Shown one piece after another: positions 21,552 to 32,497 of a stretch of DNA of 64,000 bases (position 1 is its first letter; each line of letters begins with the position of its first letter). Source of the stretch: Stagonosporopsis chrysanthemi (taxonomy: Eukaryota; Ascomycota; Dothideomycetes; Pleosporales; Didymellaceae); the NCBI GenBank assembly GCA_022560025.1, contig JAFISE010000029.1, positions 186,001 through 250,000 of the forward strand. Direction: 5' to 3'. Both the position numbers and the translations under genes were made by a program. Under the pieces are notes generated by a model, which searched no databases, was not told where the DNA came from, and worked only from the letters and a program-made list of their open reading frames with translations.

Positions 21552-22185
21552 TGCCGTAGAAGAATGTTTGAAGAAGGATGGCCGGCATGAAGATACAGCG
21601 CCCGCTAAACCGAATGCGGTAACCATTAGCGGCAGTGGCACAACACCACACGATGCGGTTGCAGGGGACTACAACGCAACGAAGGAAATCGTGCGGCTTC
21701 TGATATGCTTGTCTCTAGGATATGATATTCCACATACAAGAAGAAAAGTGGAAGAGCATTTTTGTAGACAGCACGGGACGGACCGAGGTTGGGTTAGCAC
21801 GTTACGTCATACTTTCTTTGTGCTTGAGCAAACATCATCAATGGCAGTTCCACCATCGTTCGGAAAGACAGCAAGTTAGAGGTTGTACTCTCTTTGCGTA
21901 CAGCTCTGGAGTCACTGAGACCTTTGTCTCTGCTTAAGCGAGTCATTGTATGAAAGTCGAAGATGCGGTAGCGGTATCGCGACCCCACACTTCGCAGATG
22001 CCTCGGCGCGTCAGAGCATTGACCGTTCTCCTAGGCGACGAATTGCGGGCCGACGGTGCTGACGTTGGTTTAGCGGGGTAGATCATTTGCTTATAATTCT
22101 TGAATTCCTGAAGCTGTATCTGACCTCTCCTTCTCGCTCCCGGGAAATCATTGAGATCCCATTTCACCACAGCAGTTACATCACG

Positions 22186-23376
22186 ATGGCCGAACCAAAG
22201 AGCAATGCGAATTCGCGACTGACGCAAATCACCGACTTTCTGACCATGAACAAAACTGCCACTACAATTCCATGGGATCCTGATTCTACCAAGTTTCCTA
22301 CCAGGAAAGAACTCCCTGATATCCCAGGAGCACCCAAGGAAGCTGCATGGGCATGGGGCCCAGACGATTATGTATGGTTTCAAGTAATCGATAAAGAACA
22401 CGCACTTACAAATCCCAGATTGGTCGACTGAATCTCCTCACACCTACCCGCGTAGCCGCCGCAGCTAAAGAGATCCGATCCGGTGAGATTGTACCCGTCA
22501 ACCTTCCATTGAATGTACCCAATCAACCCGCATTCGGCCGCGAGGTCTTCAAGCACGAAATCAAAACACTTTTTGAGGGCGTCGCATACGACGACCTCTA
22601 CCATATGAACACGCAATCAGGCACGCAATGGGACGGCTTCAGACACTTCGCACATATCCCCTCAGGCTCGTTCTACAATGGTACCAAGGGTTCTGATATT
22701 GTTGGCCCCTCCGCAAACCATAAGTGCTCCATCCATCACTGGGCTGAGCACGGCGTCGCAGGTCGCGGGGTGTTGCTAGATTACCGTGGATACGCGCACA
22801 AGAAGGGCATCAACTACGATCCGTACGACTACTACCCTATCTCATGGGAAGAGCTGTATCAGTGTGGAAAGGATCAAGGAATTGATATCAGGCCTGCGGC
22901 GCAGGGTGGTGATATCAAGATCGGTGATATGCTGTTCATTCGGTCAGGCTGGAAGGAGGCGTACGACAGCAAGTCGGACGAGGACAGGACGAAGGCTGCC
23001 ACGAGGCACGGCCCGAACGGTGAAGATGGCGCGCGGTATGCGGGAGTGAGCCAGGAGCAGAAAATACTGGATTGGTTACACGATTGCTACTTTGCAAGTG
23101 TTGCGGGCGACGCCCCGGCGTTTGAAGCATGGCCTACGCACGAGGATTATCACTTGCATGAGTACAGTAAGTTGGCATGACGTGATTCAGCATGCAAATG
23201 GCTAATCAACTGCAGTCCTTGCGCTATGGGGAATGCCGCTAGGTGAAATGTTGGATTTGGAGAAGCTGGCGCAAACCTGTAGGGAGAAGAACAGGTGGTT
23301 CTTCTTCTTCACTAGTGCGCCAGCGAATTGCCCTGGTGGAGTTAGTTCGCACGTCAATGGCACTGCAGTCTTCTAA
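22186..23376 (+). CDS. Cyclase-family (PF04199) metal-dependent hydrolase
   Basis: Member of the putative cyclase/kynurenine-formamidase-like superfamily, metal-dependent enzymes that act on amide or lactone-type bonds. Exons 22186-22371, 22419-23166 and 23216-23376 join to 364 residues. Family hallmarks of the fungal branch: WGPDDYIGRLNLLTP near the N-terminus, SGEIVPVNLPLN, the metal-site region HMNTQSGTQWDGFRHF, GIDIRPAAQGGDIKIGDMLF, FIRSGW, AFEAWP and, in the last exon, LALWGMPLGEMLDLEKLA ending APANCPGGVSSHVNG. The length is normal for fungal members and no residue is obviously missing. The substrate is unknown. Neighbours on both sides are unrelated enzymes. Confidence 0.88.
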
Positions 23377-23641
23377 ATGTGCTGGAACATATGTATATAT
23401 CCTTGTTTGCACTAAAAAAACATGTGGCTGGCAGTTGTGAGAAACGTACAACAAGATTGGTGGCGGCAGCTTACCCATGAGAACTGCAACTTGGTAAGCT
23501 GCGACACCTGAATACTTCAGTTTGGCCAGTGCATCTGTGAATTGAGCAAAGATATCCAGGCAAAGTTCTGCGGCTATGGCTGAGGTAATAATAACCTGGC
23601 TCCCACATGTGTGTCTGGATGCACTGTAGTGTGGCGACGAT

Positions 23642-25438
23642 CTAGGCACCACAAGTTGATTCTGGATGCGCGCCGGGGCACCTCAGACACCTTTCATGCT
23701 CAGCCGTCAGCTCATCGATATTGCCGGCTGGTGCTGAAGCACGACCATACGTCTTGTGACTGCCCGCAACTGAGTCGTCCGCGCCTTCCACTTTGACCAT
23801 GGTGGCTGCAGATCGGTCTTCAGGGTTCAGGACTCGGTCAACACTGGGTCTGTGTTCCAAGGTGACGTCCTTGAGTTCAGTAGTGTTGGCTGTAGGACTT
23901 CCTTCGAGTTCTGCCAGGTGGAGAACGTGTGTGTTGCGGCCGAGCGACTCTGTAGGCAAGACAGTAGTTGCAACAGAGCCATTTGACACGAAATGATCAC
24001 TATGAACAGACGAAAGGTTCGGTGTCCGTGTACGATAACTGGCAGTCGTTCCGTTGGTTATTGGGGTGCTTTGCTGTTCGACTGATGGCCTGCCACAATC
24101 GCAACTGCCATGTGCCTTTGCGCCTTCGCTCTGAAGATTTTGCTTCTCTGCCGTGTCATGATTGTTATACTCCCAGTCGCCTAGTCTTCTGAAGCCGACC
24201 CCTGATCTTCCAGTATTGATTCTCAAGGCTTGATGAGCATTCGCTCTGCGCTGCTCCCAGTCAATGGTCTTTATGCCATTTTGGACTGTATTTGCTGCGA
24301 CAATCTCAGCATCCCTCCTAGACACCTCACACGCGTCTGCCAGCTTGCACTCTTTCATTGCATCTCCCGGAGTTAACCTGGTCTTGTAGCAAGGTTTTGT
24401 TTTACCGTGGGAATGATATTCGCAGCCCGAAAGCGCTGTTGCGTTAGAATTGCGAGACAGGCGCCACATTGCAGCTTGAAGGGCGAAAGTCTGAAAAGGT
24501 ATCGGGTATACCCAGGCTTCCAGAACATCTGAAGATTGCTGCTGAGCATCGATGAAGCGGTCGACAGCGAACCTCTTCAACATCTGAAGGACGTCACTCG
24601 TATCATTTTCGAAGAGATGCTTCACGGTCTCAATATCTGGGTAGGTATTTGGCAAGAGTTCCTCCACCAACAGGTCCATGATCCTGTCAGCAAATTCATG
24701 TTCTTTTATGATGCACCCCAGTATAAACGCATTCATCAGAGGCCAATTTGCAACCCATTTATGCTCTGCGCTGACATTTTTCGTGCATTTGAACCCAATC
24801 CTACCAGTCTGCGTATAGGTTCTATACGCCTCAAAGGCCTGTGGATCAAGTTCAGGTACGTGATAGAGGATGTCGTCCGGAGCCTGAAGTGGGCCTTCCG
24901 AATCGGTAAGATATGGCACGCTGAAGTACTGTCGTTGACAGTAGAGGGATTTTGGGTTTTGTTGGCCAAGGAGTAGATTCCATACTGGAGACGAGTGTTC
25001 ATCCCGAGTTGGCCGGTTCACCCCATTTGTTAGGGGGGCTTTCGCACATGGTGTACCAATCACTTCAGACGCGATCTTAGGACCGAGTGTAGATTGAGGT
25101 ACGGAAGGGGTATGAGCATGGCTGTCTTCTGCGCCGCGCGGATTCAAGTCACTGAGAGATCCAAGGTTGGCCACAACCTTCTCGCCCTTGGCATGAGTAA
25201 AGTGTGGAGGGTTTTCGTTGTCTGTAATTTTACGAACTTCCCCTACAACAAAGCTCTTAGGTACCGGGCGTGGTTTGTAATATTTGTTTGGAAAGCTTTT
25301 GCTACTGTTGTCTAATGCAGTAATTGACCTGTGATGATTTTCATCCTTAGGCTGGACTTCTGTAGCAGATTTCTTGATGATCTTTCCTTTTCGTTCAGCT
25401 TCCTTCCTCCTTCTAAAAATGTCCAAGTATCGTGCCAT
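23642..25438 (-). CDS. BTB/POZ-like domain protein, function unknown
   Basis: Intronless, 598 residues from the chosen start MARYLDIFRRRKEAERKGK; an in-frame ATG 16 codons upstream (25486) is also possible. The N-terminal 150 residues are basic and disordered. The middle resembles a fungal BTB fold: SPVWNLLLGQQNPKSLYCQR, YFSVPYLTDSEGPL, the strand ILYHVPELDPQAFEAYRTYT with QTGRI, then LMNAFILGCIIKEHEFADRI and LLVEELL, the helix pair that usually follows BTB in these proteins. About 270 disordered residues follow, ending with several cysteines (CLRCPGAHPESTC). Such proteins are very common in Pezizomycotina and their roles are mostly unknown; some BTB proteins are Cul3 adaptors. Confidence 0.7.
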   Translation of the reverse strand: MARYLDIFRRRKEAERKGKIIKKSATEVQPKDENHHRSITALDNSSKSFPNKYYKPRPVPKSFVVGEVRKITDNENPPHFTHAKGEKVVANLGSLSDLNPRGAEDSHAHTPSVPQSTLGPKIASEVIGTPCAKAPLTNGVNRPTRDEHSSPVWNLLLGQQNPKSLYCQRQYFSVPYLTDSEGPLQAPDDILYHVPELDPQAFEAYRTYTQTGRIGFKCTKNVSAEHKWVANWPLMNAFILGCIIKEHEFADRIMDLLVEELLPNTYPDIETVKHLFENDTSDVLQMLKRFAVDRFIDAQQQSSDVLEAWVYPIPFQTFALQAAMWRLSRNSNATALSGCEYHSHGKTKPCYKTRLTPGDAMKECKLADACEVSRRDAEIVAANTVQNGIKTIDWEQRRANAHQALRINTGRSGVGFRRLGDWEYNNHDTAEKQNLQSEGAKAHGSCDCGRPSVEQQSTPITNGTTASYRTRTPNLSSVHSDHFVSNGSVATTVLPTESLGRNTHVLHLAELEGSPTANTTELKDVTLEHRPSVDRVLNPEDRSAATMVKVEGADDSVAGSHKTYGRASAPAGNIDELTAEHERCLRCPGAHPESTCGA

Positions 25439-26147
25439 TGGGTTGTGTCTTGTCACCAACGCACTGTCGCGAAGAGGTTGGTGCACGCAAAGGTCGCATT
25501 ACTGAATATGAACGATAGCAGTTATAAAGTACAGAAACAATATGGCGTACACGGTGAATTGTGATTGTTTGCATCCAGCGAATATTGCGCTGACTAGCGC
25601 GCTCGTTTGGCACAACGTAGAGCTTAACGTGAATATAGGTAGAGAGAAAGCTTGCCGAAACGTGTGACAGCAGGACCCAGACCCACTTCAGCTAGCTGGG
25701 GTTCTATCAAGATCAGCCTGGTCTGCTGTGTCGCTTCGCTGGGCCAAACCCTTGGAAACCCAACCCTCATAATAGCAACGTTTCTCGTGTTACCTGTCGT
25801 CTAGCAGGTTATCCAACGCGTGGGGTTGACACCTGAATTAGGTTATCAAGTACGAATATCAGGAAATCCACAAGTATTGTTGTAGATTTTGGTTGTGACC
25901 CTGTCCATAATTTCTTCCCTGATCCAGATCCTAATATGGAAGTTTTCAACCGACTGCAGAATACATCCAAAAACGTGTAATATCCGAGGAGCCCTATCAA
26001 CATCGGCGGACTGCGCACTTGGAAAAGCGTGAACAGCCGTCACGATGTGTCTTCTGTGGCAACGCAAAACAGCTGGCTTTCGTGACGCGTCTATAACGAG
26101 GGGCCTTCGAGACGTGTGAGATAAAGGAAAGCATCAAGGGATCGTTT
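25439..26147. other. Intergenic, no gene seen
   Basis: About 700 bp between two minus-strand genes, holding the 5' flank of the BTB-like gene and the 3' flank of the Zn2Cys6 gene. Nothing recognisable. Confidence 0.5.
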
Positions 26148-27974
26148 TCAATGGTTGTGCCAGCCCCATGATTCCTCGAGTTGCTCTATTGTTGCTGTTG
26201 GTGGGAAGCCGTGCGAACGTTCGCATGCATACCAGAAGTCGCGTAGTTGCTCTTGATCCTCCCGCATTGGAAAACGATCGCCAACCAGGGCGATGGCGAA
26301 ACAGGCAACGAACTTGCAGGGAAAATACTTCCCATTTGACTGCGCAACTCCGCATAGTGCACGCACGTCTTCCTGAACCATTCTATCAACGACGGCACGA
26401 GATTGTTTGTGTGCTGGACCAAGCTGGGGAATGGTGGGGTCATGTACAACCAACAGCATGTGAGCAAGAGTGTTATACTGTGTGCCCATAACATGTGTCT
26501 TCTCATGAAGGCGGATATCTGGGAAGTTACGGCCGCTGCCATCGCGATCCTGGCGGTAGTAGAATGGGTCAAAGCTATCCGGGCGCCGTGTTCTCCAAGA
26601 TCTGTTTTCGTCCATGAGCTGACTGTAACGTGAGATGCTATGTCTGTCTTCCCCGAATGCAAAGTTGCACACGTCACCAACATGAGCGATGGTGCGATTG
26701 GCCCATATAGAGTCGTTGGCAGGCTCCAGTGAACGATCAGCAGGAAAGATGTGCAGTTGGAAAGCACGCTGGGTCATCAAGGATATCCATAGTTCTTGAC
26801 GAAAAGCAGCCCAGTATATGGCTTGTCGGAAGCTTGGCCCAGTCGTCGCAGCGTATGATTGCTCGGCTGCGCGAATGATGGCCTGAGTGCCGAACAGATG
26901 CCCCTGGGGGTCGTTGCCTACGATCGAAATGTTCATCTCTTCAAGTAGTCGTAAGATGATCGTAGCTGCAAGTAACGTCTCGTCTTCTTTGGCGATGTTG
27001 TTGTTATTCAGCGCTGGAATCAATGTATCGAAGCACCGTTGGTAGTATGCGTCTGCGATGTACGGGTCAAAGTCGGTGGTTCGGCTTAGTTGACGAGCAG
27101 ACAGGGCCAAAATTGCATTCATCAGAGTGCTGTCTTTCTTCGCTCTTTGTACAACATGCACCGCAAAGTGGCACTCGTTATCAATCATGTCGAACTATTG
27201 ATGATAAGTGGAAGCTGGGATGATTGATCTCCGTGCACTTACAAAAAGCGCTACATTCTCGATATAGTGTTGCAGCAACATGGCCTCTTGCTCGTGTTCG
27301 AGCGGCCAGAGAATTGGCTCACCCGGTGTTTGCTGATAGACGAATGTACGAGATTCGTGTGGACCTGAGGTGTTGTTGTTTTGCACATGATGGTCAAATG
27401 ACGGCGAGACGCCGGGTGTATGTGGCTGAGCTGGGGATTCCGAGTTGAGCAGGGAAAGGACAGTAAGTCCCTCAGTCGGCGTAATGATGGAATTTGGCGG
27501 CGTACCGGCATGGTTACCGCCACTAGTAGAAGAACGTGTTTGCGGGGAGAAGCCTTGCAGAACAGGAGGACTGTGAATTGGATAGTAGGCTTCATCTGAG
27601 TATTGCGAACGAATCTCATTCGATTCATCCAAAAACTGTACTGTTGGGGACTCATCAGCATTATGAGCGCCCAGTCAGGAACTGTGTACACACTGCGCGG
27701 TGGCATAGACACCCAGGGTTGACTTTCGCTGAAGGTCTCCTGGATAGATGACCGCCTAAAGCGCCGACCAGTCTCGTAGATACATTGTTTTTTGGCATGC
27801 TCGCATCGTCCACATTTTGGCTGTGCACCGTCACCTATTGTAGAATCTTAAGCCCAGCTCTTGTCGAATGAAAGCTGCAATCTTACAACGATAGTGACGT
27901 GTGCGACAACGATTGCTGCCTGGGTCAGACAACAAGCTCTCTATTCTTTAGTACACAGCATCGTACCATGGCAT
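26148..27974 (-). CDS. Zn2Cys6 transcription factor
   Basis: Nuclear DNA-binding regulator. Five exons, 27974-27967, 27915-27887, 27834-27713, 27635-27243 and 27194-26148, join to 532 residues. The binuclear zinc cluster is assembled across three exons as CNRCRTRHYRCDGAQPKCGR plus CEHAKKQC: the first cysteine codon is completed by the first splice and the RCD junction by the second. All six cysteines are then present. The eight-nucleotide first exon (ATGCCATG) is short but in good start context; exon 3/4 borders are inferred from frame. The middle is Ser/Pro-rich. The C-terminal part is the fungal transcription-factor domain (FDMIDNECHFAVHVVQRAKK, STLMNAILALSARQLSR, LLEEMNI). It diverges from the dioxygenase gene at 28436, with a CGG-N3-CCG palindrome between them, so control of itself or of the neighbour is plausible. 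Confidence 0.85.
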
Positions 27975-28116
27975 TTGTAGCACCGTCCAAAGTGGTCATC
28001 TGGCAGCGAATGGATGTCGTCGGGGCAAATTACCCTTCTGCGAGAGTAGGCGCGAGGTTTTGCAGCTGTGTGGTTCGTTTACGGAGGCTTGGGAGATTTG
28101 CAACAAAACTGGGTCT

Positions 28117-28125
28117 CGGTGTCCG
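28117..28125. promoter_or_regulatory. CGG-N3-CCG palindrome, candidate Zn2Cys6 binding site
   Basis: CGGTGTCCG is an inverted CGG pair, the everted/inverted-triplet format bound by many Zn2Cys6 dimers. It lies in the 461 bp gap between the divergent regulator (start 27974) and dioxygenase (start 28436) genes, 143 bp from the former and 311 bp from the latter. A nine-base match can occur by chance. Confidence 0.4.
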
Positions 28126-28435
28126 GATAGGGACAATTTTCGCCGAAAATGCAGACCCACAGCTAACCAAAAGGCGCATTTTAGTCAGGGTTGGTGTTTA
28201 TAAGCGCGATCCGGTGGAGCAAAACCTCCTTAACACATGCTCTCTGCCCCGCATCCCCACACCTTACCTGTCGAATGCGTGGTCAAACATAGGAAGCATT
28301 CATGCGGTATCGTCAGGAGGTGCAGTTGCCACCGCGCGCATATGGGCCATATTTAAAGTGTCGCAATTCCATCGTGTCCGTATCTAACCCTCTCCGAGTA
28401 ACTCCCGTCTACGTCTGAACTTTCTTCCACACACC

Positions 28436-29587
28436 ATGCCACACGCCCTGTCACCCAATCAAGATGTTCCCAGCTTTCAAGGCGAGCAGCTTTTCGTAAA
28501 TGATGGTCTACTCAAACCAGGACAAGTTGGCGCTCTGAGGCAATCGTCACCAGAAATGCCAATAGAAGAACTGCGATCCAGGTACAACCAAGATGGATAC
28601 GTCTTTCTCGGGGGCCTGCTGCCGAGGGAAGACGTGCTTGAGGCTCGTGAGCAGTACTTCAGTATGATGGCCCCAAGTGACGTATTGAAACCTGGCACTC
28701 AGCCCGTGGAGGGAGTTTTCAACACCGAGAAGAACCCTGCGGACTATCCAGGAATTGGAGCTGGTGCAAGCCCGGGCAATGGACGACCTGGTGAAGAAAC
28801 GGCTGAGCAATTTGTGAATCTTGCTCTTCAAGCACATTGTGCAGATTGGTATGAGGAGAAGTTCTGCAAACATCAGGTCTTGAAGGACTTCATTGCGCGA
28901 ATGACAGGCTGGGGTGATGAGCATACACTGGCTGTGAGAAGAAGTTTGCTTCGTAACAACACACCGGGGAATAAGGCTATCGGCGTCCACTACGACCAGA
29001 TCTTCTTGAGATATGGTGAGCCTACCAGCGTGACTGCATGGGTGCCTATCGGGGACGTCAGCCTCACTGGCGGAGGTCTGATTTACCTGGAAAATGGTTC
29101 GTGTCTCTCGAGCTCAAGACGGCAGCTTGCCTAACCAGAATAGGCCACACCCTTGGACGAGAAGTGGAAGCTGACTTCACAGCAAAGGCAAAGACCAGTG
29201 GCCTCACAGACGAGGAGGCAAAGTATACCTTCAATCAGAACATGCTCTCTACTGGCTTGCTAGCGGATGGAGCGAGGGAGTATTCTGAGACATTCAATCG
29301 CAAATGGTTGGTGACATCGTACCAAGCTGGCGATGTTGTGCTGCATAACCCGTTCGCTGTAAGTTCAGCCTGTCATGGCGAAGGAACGGTGTCTGACGGC
29401 AAACAGATTCATGCTTCAACAATGAATCATGATCCAAATAATGTGATTAGACTTGGTACGGATCTACGCTTTGTTGACTCCAGTAAGCCTTGGGATAAAG
29501 TGAGTGTCCTCGACTCGATGATCGATGTCTAGAATTTAATCGTTGTAGCGATGGAATAAGGACTACACCTTCAATGATGGCGTGTAA
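28436..29587 (+). CDS. Phytanoyl-CoA dioxygenase-family (PhyH) Fe(II)/2-oxoglutarate oxygenase
   Basis: Non-haem iron oxygenase that likely hydroxylates a small-molecule substrate using 2-oxoglutarate. Exons 28436-29096, 29144-29358, 29407-29499 and 29549-29587 join to 335 residues. Landmarks: RYNQDGYVFLGGLLPREDVL at the fold start, AIGVHYDQIFLR with the HxD iron ligands, VTAWVPIGDVSLTGGGLIYL, DVVLHNPFAIHASTMN with the distal His, and IRLGTDLRFVD with the Arg expected to bind 2-oxoglutarate. The last exon is only 13 codons (RWNKDYTFNDGV after the splice). A possible TATA-like ATATTTAAA lies about 85 bp before the ATG. Fungal members occur in secondary metabolism and in amino-acid or lipid modification; the substrate here is unknown. 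Confidence 0.88.
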
Positions 29588-30599
29588 ATGCCCCCAGGGG
29601 ATGCCTGACGAAGGACGTTGAACTTCTCTTTTGCATGAGATAGCTGGCAGGTAGTCAGCCAAGTGCATGTGGACCTATTTCTTGATATGGAATTCAATGT
29701 ATCAACATAACTGATTGTCGCATGTACGAGGCGATTGCGTGATCATGATGAACAAATTGTCATATCTGTTAGGGATGAGAGCCCAGCTGCGAACCGATCC
29801 GCTGCAAATGACGGACGCATGCAGTACCAGTCAGTGTCTCAAGCCTCGCTTGCCCTGAGATTAGGACGCAATCTCGAGCTGCCACAGCATGTTTTCACGC
29901 CTGTAGTCACGCTGCACACGACGCCATCAATGTTGTTGTCAAGCCTTCACAACATTCAACATGTCAGCATGCAAGGTTGTGAGGGAGGGAACCCCGGCGC
30001 AAGGTCAGGATCTGACCAATAGCCAGCCGCGCCATCCCAACTCGCTTCCCCTAGCTGAGGGTCTCCCGCACCCTTTGCTGTTCTGGAGTCTCGACCGACT
30101 CTGACGCCTCCGCACTTTCCGAGGTTGCACAGATCCATCCAAAGGCAGCTGCGATCGACACGCAAATCCAGACGTGTCAGCTCCTCCGGAGTGGTTGTAC
30201 CAGATTACTATTGCTCCATGCTTCAGCCCAGAACCGCAGTGACAGCTACCACCTTATCCTTGGTGCACATGCAATATAAACCGGCCCTTTCTAGATATGG
30301 CGCGGCATCGCTACCCTTCCATTCATGCGTGTTGGCGCGTCCTTCCGCACCCCCCTTCCGCTGTTTAGTCTGTTCATCAACCACGGTGCGCGACAATTGC
30401 TTTAACTTTCCCTTGTCTCTTTCCCTGTTCATCAGCGGCGTACCATCGTCTTCGCGGCTTGGACCGTATCCTTCGAAGCACCCGCCCGGCCCCCTCAGAG
30501 CAAAAATGTAAAGGCGCTCCCGCCTTGTCAGCCTCGCAACCACGCTGCTTGCCTACACCCATTCCGAACGGACGACAAAAACGATCAGGAACATGAGGC
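29588..30599. other. Intergenic with possible TATA box
   Basis: One kilobase without a recognisable gene. A TATAAA at 30275-30280 lies about 320 bp before the start of rhodopsin-domain protein B. The sequence between is pyrimidine-rich (many TTC/CCC tracts), consistent with a long leader. The 106- and 128-codon frames here look like chance. Confidence 0.5.
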
Positions 30600-31926
30600 A
30601 TGGCTTCTCCGTTTACCCCGGAGGAGTTGGCCTCTATGCGTGAGAGCGATTCGCGAGTAGCTGAGATCCACTGGGTTTACAGTGTTCCCATGGCCGCTTC
30701 GATCATTAGCACAGGATTGCGACTGTATGCCAAACGGCTCGGTCGGAACGGCATTCACTTAGACGACTATCTCATAGTCATCGCGACGGTATGCACGCCC
30801 GCACCCATCTCGTAGGTAGTCATTGCCTGACAGGACCAGATATGTTTATTGGGACAATGCGCGAGCGGATTGGGTTACGGTATGCTTTTGTTGCGCAACT
30901 CAGACGATTTTGACTGACACCCGCAGGCCCTCCCCATGGTATGGGCAGACACGTCATATACGTCTCTGAATACGACCAAATGATGGTGCGAAAAGGGGAC
31001 TTTGTATTCAGCCATTTCTACGATCTCGCCCTAGTGTTCGTCAAGCTGGGCATCCTGGCCTTTTACTGGAGAGTCTTTGTTCACTCAATCTTCCGGAAGA
31101 TCATTCTCGCGACCGCGGCCTTCGTGATCGCCTGGGGAATTGGCATAACAGTTACGCTGTTTCTAGTTTGCCGGCCACTTGAAGCCTACTGGGACCGTAC
31201 TGTGCAAGGTACCTGTCTGACCATTGTTACTTTTACCTATTTCACCAATATCTCGAACCTACTTACCGACATATGGATCTTTCTGATGCCGGTTCCCATG
31301 ATCTGGCACCTGCAACTGCAGACCAAAAAGAAGCTACTTCTCAGCCTAATTTTCTGCATCGGTCTTGCGTAGGTCTGCCTTTGCGCCGGTGTTGCGCGGA
31401 CAATGTAGCTGACAGCCTTCACAGGACCTGCGTTGTGTCTTCGCTCCGTCTCACTGTAGTTCTCGGGCACGGCAGTGCAAATTTCACATGGTACTACGTT
31501 CCGCTCGGCGCCTACTCTGTTTTCGAGCCGCTAGGAGGTATCCTCTGCACCAACCTCCCTATTATCTGGCACATGTGGCGTAAACACCATGCTGCCCTCC
31601 CACACCACATTCCTTCAAAACCGACATCGTATGGAGGCCACACACCTACGATCGGCTCATCTCGCCGGAGTCGCCTCGCTCTTGCGCTCGGTCTTACAAG
31701 TCTCGATCGGACGCAGAACGCAAGCAGACTTCAGACTGTGGATAACACGGGTACAAACCGAGGAGTTTGGGATGAGCTGGAAAGCATGGAGCACATTGCG
31801 CCACCAGACCCCAAGATCTGGATGAGCGTTGAGGTCGAAGAACAGGAGGACGGTCCCTCAGCACCGCCACCGCCACCGGGCATGAAGAAGACGGTCTGGA
31901 ATGTGCGACGTACGGCAATGGACTAA
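30600..31926 (+). CDS. Rhodopsin-domain (SAT4/PTH11-type) integral membrane protein B
   Basis: Second member of the fungal rhodopsin-domain family in the window. Exons 30600-30788, 30834-30879, 30927-31368 and 31425-31926 join to 392 residues. Signatures: SVPMAASIISTGLRLYAKRL (TM1), HLDDYLIVIATDQICLLGQC (TM2), HGMGRHVIYVSEYDQ, LALVFVKLGILAFYWRVFVH, FLVCRPLEAYWDRTVQGTC, FTNISNLLTDIWIFLMPVPM and FTWYYVPLGAYSVFEPLGG. Seven hydrophobic spans precede a hydrophilic tail of about 120 residues with a PPPPPP run. Subfamily details differ from protein A (DDY instead of EDW, NISNLLTD instead of NASINIFTD), so the two are not a recent duplicate pair. The gene converges on carboxylesterase B. Confidence 0.88.
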
Positions 31927-32391
31927 ATAGGCCCACGCATTCACGATGTCATGAACTCGGCGCAAACGGGTTTGGAGTATTGAACTGAGCGCGACGAAAA
32001 GACCTTTGTTTCTGTGGTTTGGGACTTGGCGCTCTAGAACACATCACCTCGGCTGTCATAAGCAATTTGAACTTGCACTCAAGAGGCAAATACTTATACA
32101 TGCTTTCCCTTTCACTTGCAAAGCGGTCAGTCAGGCGGCCTCCCTTGCTGTGTCCTGTCAGCTTGTACGATGCGCCTATACGCGCTGACAGTGTGAATAG
32201 ACTGGGACGGTGGACGGCAGGCGGGTTATCTAGGACACATGAAAGAAGCCTCTAATCGCTCAAGATACATTATACGTTATCGGATTTGACTACTGCATCA
32301 CCTCTGGAACAATCTTTGCGCTCTCATGTATCGGTACTTGCCGAAATGTCTGGACCCCCTTTGAGCTGGTAACTACGTCAAGGGCTGCTCC

Positions 32392-32422
32392 TGATTGGCT
32401 TATCACAGCTTGCAGCCAATCA
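32392..32422. repeat. Perfect 9-bp inverted repeat containing CCAAT boxes
   Basis: TGATTGGCT and AGCCAATCA pair perfectly across a 13-nt spacer, so each arm carries a CCAAT/ATTGG core. It lies in the gap between the convergent rhodopsin-domain B and carboxylesterase B genes, about 75 bp past the stop codon of the latter. A 3'-end hairpin or a chance pair of CCAAT boxes are the simple readings. Confidence 0.5.
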
Positions 32423-32497
32423 AAAGTAAGACACAGCCTAGCATACCAAACTTAGGGGGGTCCGCACATTTCAACAACCATTATACACCCTCACACC

